A stretch of DNA of 64,000 nt from an uncultured Lachnospiraceae bacterium (GTDB taxonomy: Bacteria > Bacillota > Clostridia > Lachnospirales > Lachnospiraceae): the NCBI GenBank assembly GCA_902781455.1, contig CACZJF010000001.1, positions 124,001-188,000 of the forward strand. The letters run 5' to 3'. The number at the start of each line of letters is the position of its first letter. Position 1 is the first letter of the stretch. The position numbers were made by a program, and so were the translations under genes. Below are positions 15,657 to 24,692 of this stretch, piece by piece. The notes beneath the pieces were generated by a model. It saw only the letters and a program-made list of their open reading frames with translations. It had not been told where the DNA came from and did not search any database.

Positions 15657-16745
15657 TTAACCATTTGACGGAACCAGGGACAGAACCTGGTTCATTTCCG
15701 GATACAGCGTTTCCTTGGAGTCGGAATGCAGAATCACGGAGATGAACGGGTTTCCGTACAGATCCTTGCTGATCAGCGCAAGGCACGCACCCGCGTCATC
15801 CGTGGTACCGGTCTTTCCGCCGTAGATCACAACGTTGGAAGGCTTGGACGCTTCTCCTGTCAGATAATGGTCCGTGGTCTCCCATGTCATGGCATATGCG
15901 TCTCCGTCAGCGTCTGTATATTCGGCATAGTAATTCTGTCTCTGAATGATGTCCATAAACAGATCGTACTTCATGGCGGCATTCAGCATCAGATAGACGT
16001 CATAGGCGCAGGTGTAATGATCACTTGCGGTCAGTCCGTGTGCATTGACAAAATGCGTATGCGTCGCGCCAATCTCGAGCGCTGTCTTGTTCATCAACTC
16101 GACAAAACTGCTGATGCTCCCTCCTCCGACATGCTTTGCGATCATCTGGGCCGCATCATTGCCGGAAGCGATCAGCATGCCGTACATCAGCTGTTTCAGT
16201 GTCAGCCGGTCGCCCGCGTGGAGCTCACAGACAGATGACGTCTCTTCGATGTCAAATGCTTCTTCGTCCACCGTGACCATGTCATCCATGTTGCCGTAAC
16301 GAAGCGCAACCAAAGCGGTCATGATCTTGGTGATGGACGCAGGCGACCTTTGCTCAAAAATGTTTTTCGCGTAAACAACTTTTTCGGAGGTCAGATCAAA
16401 CAGAGCCGCTTCCGCGGCGCTGATGAAAATCGCATCAGCATCTACATCTGTTTCCGTCACACAGAGTCCGTCCGCAAATGGAGCTGTTTTCACCATCATG
16501 TCACCTCCCTGGTGAATCCCGAAAACAGGACTCTCCATGTCATAGGACATCCTAAGGCCGGTATCATGTGAACGGAATATAAAGAACCAGACACTGTAGA
16601 CAAGTGCCGCGGCGACCGCAAGCATGACAATCGCGATCAGGACAAGATTTCTTGTCGCTCTGGCCTGTGCCCTTTCCCTGGCACGGATGCGGTTCCACTC
16701 CCGCTGTGTGTAATAATCAGGTTTATCGTACTGCTTTCTTCCCAT
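15657..16745 (-). CDS. D-alanyl-D-alanine carboxypeptidase (S11 family)
   Basis: 362 residues. A basic cytoplasmic N-terminus and one membrane helix (about 34-56) anchor the enzyme. The active-site motifs are SxxK at Ser137-Lys140 ('SITK'), SxN at Ser194-Asn196 ('SGN') and KTG at Lys311-Gly313. It trims the terminal D-Ala from peptidoglycan stem peptides outside the membrane. It differs from PBP5/DacA in being anchored at the N-terminus and in lacking the C-terminal beta domain and amphipathic anchor. It is the last gene of the shape cluster, 15 bases after the MgsA-like gene. Confidence 0.92.
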   Translation of the reverse strand: MGRKQYDKPDYYTQREWNRIRARERAQARATRNLVLIAIVMLAVAAALVYSVWFFIFRSHDTGLRMSYDMESPVFGIHQGGDMMVKTAPFADGLCVTETDVDADAIFISAAEAALFDLTSEKVVYAKNIFEQRSPASITKIMTALVALRYGNMDDMVTVDEEAFDIEETSSVCELHAGDRLTLKQLMYGMLIASGNDAAQMIAKHVGGGSISSFVELMNKTALEIGATHTHFVNAHGLTASDHYTCAYDVYLMLNAAMKYDLFMDIIQRQNYYAEYTDADGDAYAMTWETTDHYLTGEASKPSNVVIYGGKTGTTDDAGACLALISKDLYGNPFISVILHSDSKETLYPEMNQVLSLVPSNG

Positions 16746-16760
16746 ATCTTCTATCTAAAC

Positions 16761-17165
16761 TCAGCGATACATCTCTCTCCAGTCAAGGTCTCCGCGTTCC
16801 AGTGCCTTCAGAAGAATCTCCGCGGTGGCTATGTTTGTCGCCAGCGGAATGTTGTGCAGGTCACACATGCGGATCACCTTGGACAGGTCAGACAGCTCGT
16901 TCTTCGTGGAGATAGTGCTCTCCGGATCACGGAAAAAGAGGACGAGGTCGAGCAGATTCTGCTCCACCATGGTACTCATCTGCTGTTCTCCGCCGACATG
17001 TCCCTCCAGGAACTTGTGAACCGGAAGGCCGGAAGCCTCCTGAATCAGTCTCCCGGTGGTGCCGGTTGCGTAAAGATCATGTTTCGACAGAATCTGCCTG
17101 TACGCAATACAGCAGTTCTGCATCAGTTTTTTCTTCGCATCATGCGCAATGAAACCGATCTTCAT
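16761..17165 (-). CDS. Methylglyoxal synthase homologue with altered active site
   Basis: 134 residues, full family length, with the phosphate-binding 'LYATGTTGRLI' and 'IPLATNIATAEIL' motifs and 'IAHD' near the start. The family makes methylglyoxal and phosphate from dihydroxyacetone phosphate. Aligned without gaps to the E. coli enzyme from memory, the catalytic base Asp71 is Glu60 here ('GGEQQ'), His98 is Thr87 and Asp101 is Glu90; Asp91 is kept as Asp80. Activity is therefore doubtful. GGAGA lies 11 bases before the ATG. It follows rodA, the usual place of mgsA in Lachnospiraceae shape clusters. Confidence 0.85.
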   Translation of the reverse strand: MKIGFIAHDAKKKLMQNCCIAYRQILSKHDLYATGTTGRLIQEASGLPVHKFLEGHVGGEQQMSTMVEQNLLDLVLFFRDPESTISTKNELSDLSKVIRMCDLHNIPLATNIATAEILLKALERGDLDWREMYR

Positions 17166-17197
17166 CGATTCTGGCGTCTCCTTTCTTCCTTTACCGG

Positions 17198-18355
17198 TCA
17201 GCCGGAAACCATATAGGTAGGCCGGAACCGGTGCTTTCCGGGATCTGTATCCACCGGCGCGCGGCGCGGCTGCAGACCGACGTTCAGGACAATTCCGATC
17301 TGCATGCAGAATGTCACCAAAGATGTAACACCGTAGCTGACAAAGGGAAGCGTGATGCCCGTGTTCGGCATCAGTCCCGTAGTAACGCCGATGTTCAGGG
17401 AACTCTGAAACAGAATCAGAGAACCGACCCCCATACAGATCAGCATGCCTGCCTTCTCCCGCGCGCGCAGTCCGATGCGCACACAAAGAATCGCGATAAT
17501 CAGTTCCAGCGTCACGATTGCGAGACAGCCTGCGAATCCAAGCTCTTCTCCTGCGACGGCAAAGATAAAGTCTGTCTGCGGTTCGGAGATAAAGTTACCG
17601 TTCTTGACAGAATTCACGGCGTTATTGTTCAGTCCCTTGCCGTACAGCTGTCCGGAGCCGATCGCGATGATCGAGTTCTGCTGCTGGTATGCCTCTTCCG
17701 CGTATTCCATCGGACGAAGCCATGACAGAATACGGTCCCTCTGGTATTCCGCGATCAGCGTCTGATCCGGACTGAGAACGATACTCAGGAAGATCGCAGC
17801 ACTTGGTACAGCGACTGCAAGGATCGAGAGAATAATCTTCCAGCTCAGTCCTGCTGTAAACAGTATAACACAAAATATCAGCGCTGTGACGATCGTAGTG
17901 GACAGATCTGGTTCCCGGTAGATCAGATACAGAGGAATACAAAGAATCAAAATCGAGCCCAGCAGAACCTTCGGGGTATTCAGCTTCGCGTCATGCTGCT
18001 GGAAATAGCCTGCGTAAAAAACGATCAGGGCCATCTTCATCAGGTCGGACGGCTGGAACTGAACACCGATATTGATCCATCTCGTCGCGCCACCGACATT
18101 GACGCCGATCAGAAGAACGGCAACCAGAAGGAGGCATCCGATCAGAAACAGAATCCAACGCATCCGCACAAAAACCGTATAGTCAAAGAGCGAGATGGCG
18201 AGCATAACAGTGATACCGATCACAAGGCCGAAGATCTGCCTTGTCTGGGATGACTGCTGGGCGCTTCCGATTACCATGATGCCGATCATGGAAAGCGCGA
18301 TTACAGCCGCAATCAGGGGAAAGCTGTAGTTTCTCAGTTTATATTGCCGGAACAT
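17198..18355 (-). CDS. rodA: RodA/FtsW-family peptidoglycan glycosyltransferase
   Basis: 385 residues with ten predicted membrane helices and the SEDS family motifs 'GGATRWINIG', 'QPSDLMKMALIVF', 'IYREPDLSTTIV' and 'GKGLNNN'. The C-terminal 'TGITLPFVSYG' is also present. It polymerises glycan strands for lateral wall growth together with a class B PBP. The partner is mrdA, two genes upstream. The protein ends in a basic cytoplasmic tail. Context (mreBCD, mrdA, minC) favours RodA over FtsW or SpoVE. Confidence 0.93.
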   Translation of the reverse strand: MFRQYKLRNYSFPLIAAVIALSMIGIMVIGSAQQSSQTRQIFGLVIGITVMLAISLFDYTVFVRMRWILFLIGCLLLVAVLLIGVNVGGATRWINIGVQFQPSDLMKMALIVFYAGYFQQHDAKLNTPKVLLGSILILCIPLYLIYREPDLSTTIVTALIFCVILFTAGLSWKIILSILAVAVPSAAIFLSIVLSPDQTLIAEYQRDRILSWLRPMEYAEEAYQQQNSIIAIGSGQLYGKGLNNNAVNSVKNGNFISEPQTDFIFAVAGEELGFAGCLAIVTLELIIAILCVRIGLRAREKAGMLICMGVGSLILFQSSLNIGVTTGLMPNTGITLPFVSYGVTSLVTFCMQIGIVLNVGLQPRRAPVDTDPGKHRFRPTYMVSG

Positions 18356-18364
18356 ATCCTAACC

Positions 18365-19162
18365 TCATCTTCTGCCTGCCGCCTGCTCTTTGCCTGCGCG
18401 CGGTGTCTCGAAAAACCTGGTCCACATCTTGCCGGATATGGTGGTCAGCTTCAGGCGTCCGTCTTCCACGGCCGCTGCCTGCGGATAGATGGAATAGCTG
18501 TCGTCCATGGTCTTTTTGCGGATTCCGCTGACACCCTTGTGAGAACAGACCTCCAGTACCTGCGGCTTCAGGACAAGCGCGGCAGCGAAGCTGTAAGCGT
18601 CTCCTCCCAGTCCCGCCCGGAGTGTTCCGAGGGCACAGCCTGCCACAAAGATGCTTCCGGAGCAGCTGACTTCACCCAGCGGCTCCACATCGCCCAGAAT
18701 CAGGATGGAACGGTCGCTGAGAACCTTCTGCCCGTTTTTGACGGTGCCGCGGTACAGATCCGCTCCCGCGATCAGGTCCTGATCCGGTTTGCCTGATTCT
18801 GCAGCGCTTTGCCCGTTTTCTCCGCCCGCTGTACTTTGTGTCATGCTGTCTGCGGGACGGTTTTTCAGTGCCTGCGTGATCGCCCGGTACTGGGCAGCTT
18901 CCAGTTCCTCATCTTTCTCAAGAATACAGATGATATCCAGACCGCAGCTCTGCGTGATGGCATAGGCTACGGCAGACTGTTCCTGTTCAGGAAGGAGTCT
19001 TCCTTTAAACTCCAGGGCCATCTGCGCGCCGCGGAAGAACCTTGCGCTGGAAGTGAACTTCTCCTTGACATCCGCGAGGATCTTCTCAAACGGTACGGAC
19101 GGATCCATCACAAGTGTCAGGACATATTGTGAGCTTTTCAGTTCGATCGATGAATTCTGCAT
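18365..19162 (-). CDS. minC: Septum-site-determining protein MinC
   Basis: 265 residues. The N-terminal MinC domain (about 1-105, 'FEKILADVKEKFTSSARFFRG') would bind FtsZ. A Ser/Gly/Glu-rich linker (about 115-140) joins it to the C-terminal beta-helix (about 145-235: 'RGTVKNGQKVLSDRSILILGDVEP', 'GSIFVAGCALGTLRAGLGG'). It blocks Z-ring formation near the poles. Normally MinD brings it to the membrane, and minD/minE usually follow minC directly. Here rodA follows after 9 bases and no minD is present in the window. The last 30 residues are basic and divergent. Confidence 0.9.
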   Translation of the reverse strand: MQNSSIELKSSQYVLTLVMDPSVPFEKILADVKEKFTSSARFFRGAQMALEFKGRLLPEQEQSAVAYAITQSCGLDIICILEKDEELEAAQYRAITQALKNRPADSMTQSTAGGENGQSAAESGKPDQDLIAGADLYRGTVKNGQKVLSDRSILILGDVEPLGEVSCSGSIFVAGCALGTLRAGLGGDAYSFAAALVLKPQVLEVCSHKGVSGIRKKTMDDSYSIYPQAAAVEDGRLKLTTISGKMWTRFFETPRAGKEQAAGRR

Positions 19163-19163
19163 A

Positions 19164-22049
19164 TCAGTCTGTCCGTGTATTTCCTGCTGTCACCTGGATG
19201 GCATGTCCTGGAATCAGCTCAGAAGTATCTTTCTGCTTAAAGTAATAGTTGACCACATCTCTGGCGAGTGCCGCCGTGTTGGCTGAGGTATAGCCATAGG
19301 CAATCCTGCAGGCGAGCGCCATCTGCGGCTCTTCGGAAGGCGCGTAGCCGATGAACAGAGCGTGGTTCGGCTTCGTGGTAACCTCCTGCGCGGTACCCGT
19401 CTTACCGGAAACAGCCACACCGCTGTAATCCTCAAAGGAGGAATGATTCAGCACAACCTCGCGCATTCCGGTGTGAATCGCGTTCCAAAGTTCGGAGGAA
19501 AGCTGCAGTTCACTGTGCAGTTCCGGCTTATGCTCTGTGACCGTATTGCCGTTGGAATCCGTAATCTTGTCCACCAGGGTCAGGTCATAGCACTGACCGG
19601 AATTGGCGACCGTCATGACATAACGGGCAAGCTGCGAGACGGTGTAGGCATTGTCTGCCTGTCCCATGGCACCGCGGACCGCGTCGTAGGTCAGCATATG
19701 CGGGGAGGATTCCGGCACTTCGATGCCGGATGTGGAATCCAGGCCGTACATGCTGGCATACTTTTTCAGGCGTTCCACGCCTGCGTCATCGTCGTATTCT
19801 CCTTCTGCCGAAGCCAGACGCCAGCCGATCGTGTTAAAGAAGAAGTTGCAGGAATTCTTGATTCCGTCTGTCAAAGATTCGGTTCCATGCGCGCCAGGAT
19901 AAATCCAGCACTTGATCGTCGGATCGACTCCGTCGAATTCACCTGTACAGTACAGCTGTTCCGTAACGCCAAGAACCCCTTCCGCGACGCCCGCGGTAGC
20001 GGCGATCGGCTTAAAGGTGGAACCCGGTGCCAGAAGCTCCTGCGTTGCACGGCTGTAGAACGGGCTTGACAGGTCGGTCACCAGCTTGTTGTAGTAGGCC
20101 GTATCCATGTCATTGACCAGCCGGTTGCTGTCGTAGCTTGGGTAGGTGACACATGCCTTGACTGTCCCGTCTTTCGGATCCGTAACAACAACCGCGCCGG
20201 AACACGGCATCAGCGCCAGCTGCGCGGGTGTGATCTTCAGGTTGTAGATCATGTCGCGGATAAAGTCATAGCCGCTGAGCGACCCGCTCGAAAGCCTGTC
20301 ATAGTCCGAGGTATTCATCTCCAGGACCCCCTGGTCAAACAGAAGCAGGCATACCTGCGCACCGTTCAGCTCATGCGCCATCAGCATATAACGGAATACT
20401 CTCTTACAGAAATCCGTATCCGAGCCGAGGTAGGATGCGATATAATCCGCCAGCGCGGTATAGACCTCTGTGGAGTCCATATAATCCATATTCTCCGTGA
20501 TCCCGTTGACGTCGATCCAGTTGTTCGAGATCGCGTAAGTAAGGAACTCCTGCAGGGAGATGGTCTCTTCTTCTGCCCACGCCTTATAGGTCAGGTCTGA
20601 CTTGTCGATGGCTTCCTCATTGAGAATCCCCGCAGCCGGAAGCATATTGTTGACAATATAGGACTGGTAAACCTTCATCTCGTCGGACAGCTCCGAATAG
20701 GGTGTCGGGTCGTCCCTTGTCAGCTGGTCGCGGATCTGGGCAAAGATGGACTCTGCCTTCCTCAGGAACGCGTCATAGACATTCTTTTCATTGGTCGAGG
20801 CGTCCGGATCAGACAGATGTTCCACGCTGAGGACATTGTTCTCAAACAGGGAGTAATAGACATCGTAGACCGGCGTGACGACATCGTCAGCCGAGGTAAT
20901 CCACTCTGTGTCAACGGATTCTGTGTCGACGATGTTTGCCCACAGAATACCGGCGATGTATTCCTCCAGAATGTGATAGCAGGCCTTCTGGAGATCGGAA
21001 TCCAGGGTCAGATAAAGGGAATTGCCAGCCTGAGGCTCTGTGCGCGAGGAAACCTGCAGCGTTCTTCCGAGGTTGTCGACATAGATCGTCTCGGATCCCT
21101 TCCGGCCCTGCAGGTCTGTCTCCATCTTCTTCTCAAGGCCGACTTTGCCCACAATGTCAGTGGAGTCATAGCTTGTGTCCGCTTCCCGCAGTTCCTTGAG
21201 TTCCTCCGCGGAAACCTGGCCGGTATAACCGATAATCGGCGCGAAGTACAGCGCGTCATTGTACACTCTCTTGTAATTCTCGGTTACGTTGATTCCCTGC
21301 AGGACACCGGTGTTTTCCAGCAGCTGCGAAACCGTCTCCTGCTTTACGTCAGAAGCAAGCGTGATGGAATTATAGCGCTGGTATGCATTTGCCTGAAGCG
21401 TAGAGCGGAACTGGCAAAGCTGCAGGACCTTCTCGGGAGGAAGTACCCTCGGCATGTTCCAGTATGCGAGATCCTCATCCGCGTATCTGTCAGAGTTGAT
21501 CCCGTAATATTTGTCGGAACACATCAGCGCAATCAGGTCCGGCGCGGTGATCTCCGCTTCTTCAGGCGTCATCTCATCGATGGTCCGGTATCCGAAGAAG
21601 TCCGCCTTGAACCTGGACAGGTTGAAGCCCTTGACGGTATAGACATAATTGCCGTTTTCGTCCAGCGCGATCCGGAAGTTGTTGTAAGTCGAATCGCCAT
21701 GTGATTCGATGATCGTTACCGCCGTATACAGAATTCCGTTCAGGTTCAGGTTGCGTGTGACGGAATCCGCGTAGCTTCCCTTGTCCTCAAAGGTCACTTC
21801 GTATATGAGTTCATTGTAGGCCAGAAGATTCCCGTTGCAGTCATAGATCTCTCCGCGCGTGGACTTCAGAACCTTCTTCTTCTCAATGGAAAGCGTGAAA
21901 TCATTCTCATAGCTTTCGCCGTTCAGAATCTGAAGGGTAAAAAGACGCGAAACAATCAGTCCGAAAAGTATGAGAAAGATCAGGATCAGGATAATAACCC
22001 TGCCCCTGAGAGAATCTGCCGGTGTATGTCTTTTTTTCTGCTGCTTCAA
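19164..22049 (-). CDS. mrdA: Class B penicillin-binding protein 2 (MrdA-type), unusually long
   Basis: 961 residues. It has an N-terminal membrane helix (about 14-35), a dimerisation/pedestal region, and a transpeptidase domain with Ser677-Lys680 ('STFK'), SCN at 733-735 ('NSCNFF') and KTG near Lys883 ('SGKTGTA'). It crosslinks peptidoglycan during elongation, paired with RodA. The length exceeds typical PBP2 (about 600-700) because of an Asp/Glu/Tyr-rich insertion between about residues 355 and 640, before the SxxK motif. Stop and minC start are one base apart. Confidence 0.93.
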   Translation of the reverse strand: MKQQKKRHTPADSLRGRVIILILIFLILFGLIVSRLFTLQILNGESYENDFTLSIEKKKVLKSTRGEIYDCNGNLLAYNELIYEVTFEDKGSYADSVTRNLNLNGILYTAVTIIESHGDSTYNNFRIALDENGNYVYTVKGFNLSRFKADFFGYRTIDEMTPEEAEITAPDLIALMCSDKYYGINSDRYADEDLAYWNMPRVLPPEKVLQLCQFRSTLQANAYQRYNSITLASDVKQETVSQLLENTGVLQGINVTENYKRVYNDALYFAPIIGYTGQVSAEELKELREADTSYDSTDIVGKVGLEKKMETDLQGRKGSETIYVDNLGRTLQVSSRTEPQAGNSLYLTLDSDLQKACYHILEEYIAGILWANIVDTESVDTEWITSADDVVTPVYDVYYSLFENNVLSVEHLSDPDASTNEKNVYDAFLRKAESIFAQIRDQLTRDDPTPYSELSDEMKVYQSYIVNNMLPAAGILNEEAIDKSDLTYKAWAEEETISLQEFLTYAISNNWIDVNGITENMDYMDSTEVYTALADYIASYLGSDTDFCKRVFRYMLMAHELNGAQVCLLLFDQGVLEMNTSDYDRLSSGSLSGYDFIRDMIYNLKITPAQLALMPCSGAVVVTDPKDGTVKACVTYPSYDSNRLVNDMDTAYYNKLVTDLSSPFYSRATQELLAPGSTFKPIAATAGVAEGVLGVTEQLYCTGEFDGVDPTIKCWIYPGAHGTESLTDGIKNSCNFFFNTIGWRLASAEGEYDDDAGVERLKKYASMYGLDSTSGIEVPESSPHMLTYDAVRGAMGQADNAYTVSQLARYVMTVANSGQCYDLTLVDKITDSNGNTVTEHKPELHSELQLSSELWNAIHTGMREVVLNHSSFEDYSGVAVSGKTGTAQEVTTKPNHALFIGYAPSEEPQMALACRIAYGYTSANTAALARDVVNYYFKQKDTSELIPGHAIQVTAGNTRTD

Positions 22050-22059
22050 GCTTTATACC

Positions 22060-22557
22060 TCAAAAGTAAGATCTTACCGTCTTCTTGTTCACATAATAGT
22101 TCAGCTGATACAGAAATACAGCAAAGATGACGGTATAGATCATCTCGGGGATGATCACTCTCCCCAGATAGAAAAACACATTGATGCGTCCTCTGATCAT
22201 AAAGGTTGTGACATACTGGTAGAGTCCGTAACAGATGTCACAGATTCCGATCAGAAGGAGCGGTGTCTTGATATCATCATCATAAAAGATCCGGTACGCA
22301 TACCCCGCGCCATATCCGATCCAGGTATAGATCAGGGCATAGAATCCAAGTATGCCGCCTCCGAACAGATCCAGAAGGATTCCTGTGATGAATCCGATCG
22401 TCATGCCGGTCCTGCTTCCGCACATCAGCGCGAAGGAAGCGGTCAGGATGACCGGAAGATTCGGCCGGATCGAAGCGACCGCAACATAGGACATCAGCGT
22501 TGTCTGCAGGAGCGGTGCAAGGAAGCACAGCAGGCCGATCAGAAGCTTTCGTTTCAC
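22060..22557 (-). CDS. mreD: Rod shape-determining protein MreD
   Basis: 165 residues with about five membrane helices and the family pattern 'LIGLLCFLAPLLQTTLM' plus 'GMTIGFITGILLDLFGG'. It is a membrane component of the elongasome linking MreC, RodA and PBP2. Its ATG overlaps the mreC stop by four bases (22554-22557), and mrdA follows after ten bases. Confidence 0.9.
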   Translation of the reverse strand: MKRKLLIGLLCFLAPLLQTTLMSYVAVASIRPNLPVILTASFALMCGSRTGMTIGFITGILLDLFGGGILGFYALIYTWIGYGAGYAYRIFYDDDIKTPLLLIGICDICYGLYQYVTTFMIRGRINVFFYLGRVIIPEMIYTVIFAVFLYQLNYYVNKKTVRSYF

Positions 22558-23642
22558 TGCGCTCCTCCTTCCTGTGCCTGAGCGCCGTCTTCCGCGTTCT
22601 CCTGTCCGCCTTCGGCAGCATTCTCCTGTCCGCCTTCGGCAGCGTTCTCCTGCCCGCCTTCGGCAGCATTCTCCTGCCCGGCGTTCTCACCATTCTCTTC
22701 CGCCTGCTGCGCCGCCCTGGCGGCATCCTCCGCACGGGGGGCTGTCAGCGTCGTACCGCTCTGTCCGGAACCGGAAGCCTCTTCCGGAACCTCTCCTTCA
22801 CTTGGGATATATTCCTTGAGCGTACGAATGACAAGAACCTCCTGCAGATGATGGAAATCCACCGCGGGGTTCACCGTTCCGGATTTGGTCAGGTTGTTCG
22901 CGTCATTGTTCAGCTCGGAGATATAGCCAATCAGAATGCCGGGGAGATACTTCTCGGAAATGCTGCTGGTCACAACCTTGTCGCCGACGTGCACATGATT
23001 GTTGTCATCGGTGAGCTTGACAAGGGAGAGCGTTCCTTCGTCAAGAAGCTGAAGATTGCCCGCGATGATGCAGGTGTCGCTTGTCGTGGATATCATGGCG
23101 GAAACATTGGAATCGTCATCGGTAATCGCACGCACCCTCGCCCAGTTCGGACCGGTCTGCGTCACGATGCCGCACAGTCCTGCCCCGGCCAGCACATTGC
23201 AGTCCACAGAGATCCCATCATTGGATCCCTTGTCGATGGTAAAGGTCGTGAACCAGTTCCCCGAGCCCTTGGAAATGACATGGGCAGCCACGGTATCATA
23301 GTCTGTATACTGCTCTTTCAGTTCCAGAAGTCCCTGCAGACGGTTCAGTTCTTCCTTGTTCAGAACCAGCTTGGAATTCTCGGCCTTCAGTGTATCAACC
23401 TGATTCTGCAGCTGGATGTTTTCCTCGCGAAGCGCCGCGGCGTCCGTCATATTGGCGGAGAAACCGGACAGGAAGGCGCCCAGCTGGTTCATTCCCTTCT
23501 GAACCGGCGTGATGATCATACCGGTAAAGCCTGTCACAGGGCTCGTGGTTCCGGACCCGATGATCGAGACTGCGATGAGCGCGATGCAGATCAGCGAAAG
23601 TATGATCAGGGTTGTCTTTCCCTGTTTGCGGTTCTGGTTCAT
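22554..23642 (-). CDS. mreC: Rod shape-determining protein MreC with repeat tail
   Basis: 362 residues. It has one membrane helix (about 8-30), a coiled coil (about 65-110, 'AALREENIQLQNQVDTLK'), then the MreC beta domains ('VISKGSGNWFTTFTIDKGS', 'GLCGIVTQTGPNWARV', 'DKVVTSSISEKYLPGILIG'). It organises the elongation complex outside the membrane. After about residue 300 it carries a disordered tail with three 8-residue repeats (EGGQENAA), not part of the usual family. Confidence 0.93.
   Translation of the reverse strand: MNQNRKQGKTTLIILSLICIALIAVSIIGSGTTSPVTGFTGMIITPVQKGMNQLGAFLSGFSANMTDAAALREENIQLQNQVDTLKAENSKLVLNKEELNRLQGLLELKEQYTDYDTVAAHVISKGSGNWFTTFTIDKGSNDGISVDCNVLAGAGLCGIVTQTGPNWARVRAITDDDSNVSAMISTTSDTCIIAGNLQLLDEGTLSLVKLTDDNNHVHVGDKVVTSSISEKYLPGILIGYISELNNDANNLTKSGTVNPAVDFHHLQEVLVIRTLKEYIPSEGEVPEEASGSGQSGTTLTAPRAEDAARAAQQAEENGENAGQENAAEGGQENAAEGGQENAAEGGQENAEDGAQAQEGGAQ
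22597..22668 (-). repeat. Three 24-bp in-frame tandem repeats in mreC
   Basis: Units 22597-22620, 22621-22644 and 22645-22668 are almost identical and each encodes eight residues (EGGQENAA type); a partial fourth unit follows from 22669. Confidence 0.88.
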
Positions 23643-23654
23643 GTCAGTTACCTC

Positions 23655-24656
23655 TTATCTTTTGGGAGAACGCATCAGCGTGTGCAGTTCTTTCTGATTG
23701 ATCATGGTGATCAGTCCCCGTATGGTGGAATTCTTCGGATCCTGAATATGATACACAGGAAGCGATACCTCTTTCTGCAGGTACATCGGCAGGTTCTGTA
23801 TCATGGATACGCCTCCGGTCAGGAAGATGCCTTCCCGGAAGATGTCCTGCCGCAGCATCGGGGGCGTACGGTCGACAACCTGGCGGACCTCGTCAACGAT
23901 TCTGTCGATCGTGGCCAGAACAGCGACCGAAACAGCGAGCGCCGGAATCATGTCCGACTTGGGAAGGCCGGACAGCGTATGAATCCCGAACACCTTCTGT
24001 TCAAGCCTCGGGCCGTTGATCATGAAGGCAAGATTGTTCTTCAGCTGTTCCGCGGATCTGTGCCCGATGTTGATGTTGAACTTGCGGCGCACCATCGTGA
24101 CAATATCATCATCCAGCGTGAAGCCGCCCTCTTTCAGCGTCCTGCCGATAATGACCTTCCCGTCGGAGATCACGGAGATCTCGGTCGTATCCGCACCGAT
24201 GTTCACGATCATGTGTCCTTCCGGACCAAGGACGGGCAGACCGATGGAGACAGCATCCGCTATCCCCTTATCAACCAGGTGAACCCTTCCCGGGCTGAGG
24301 GACGTATTGCAGACATTATAAAAAGCGCGCTGTTCCACAGGGGTTACCTGGGAGGGCACCGCGATGCAGATTCCCGCACTCTTCTGCGAAAAAGTTGTAA
24401 ACTTGCGAAGTGTGTAAGTGAGCACACTTTCCATATCCGGAGCAGACGCGATCACGCCGCCCGTCATGGGACGCACAACCTGGACAGAGACCGGATTCTT
24501 CTCGTACATGGCGTACGCGTCATTCCCGATCGCGAGGATCTTTTTTCCTCTCCGCGCGATCATGTTCCGGCTTTCCATAAACTGCTCGCCGCTCTTGTCG
24601 CGCAGCTTCAGGGTATCCGTGCCCAGGTCCACCCCGATAATATTCGAAAAAAACAT
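23655..24656 (-). CDS. mreB: Rod shape-determining protein MreB
   Basis: 333 residues, actin fold. Phosphate-1 loop 'GVDLGTDTLKL' (about 8-18), 'VHLVDKGIADAVSIGLPV', phosphate-2 'MIVNIGADTTEISVIS' and adenosine loop 'FLTGGVSMIQNLP' are all visible. MreB filaments under the membrane guide the lateral-wall machinery. It stands directly upstream of mreC, with radC before it, the classic radC-mreBCD order. Confidence 0.95.
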   Translation of the reverse strand: MFFSNIIGVDLGTDTLKLRDKSGEQFMESRNMIARRGKKILAIGNDAYAMYEKNPVSVQVVRPMTGGVIASAPDMESVLTYTLRKFTTFSQKSAGICIAVPSQVTPVEQRAFYNVCNTSLSPGRVHLVDKGIADAVSIGLPVLGPEGHMIVNIGADTTEISVISDGKVIIGRTLKEGGFTLDDDIVTMVRRKFNINIGHRSAEQLKNNLAFMINGPRLEQKVFGIHTLSGLPKSDMIPALAVSVAVLATIDRIVDEVRQVVDRTPPMLRQDIFREGIFLTGGVSMIQNLPMYLQKEVSLPVYHIQDPKNSTIRGLITMINQKELHTLMRSPKR

Positions 24657-24692
24657 GTATGCTGTTTTACCCCTTACTGTAAATGGATCCTC

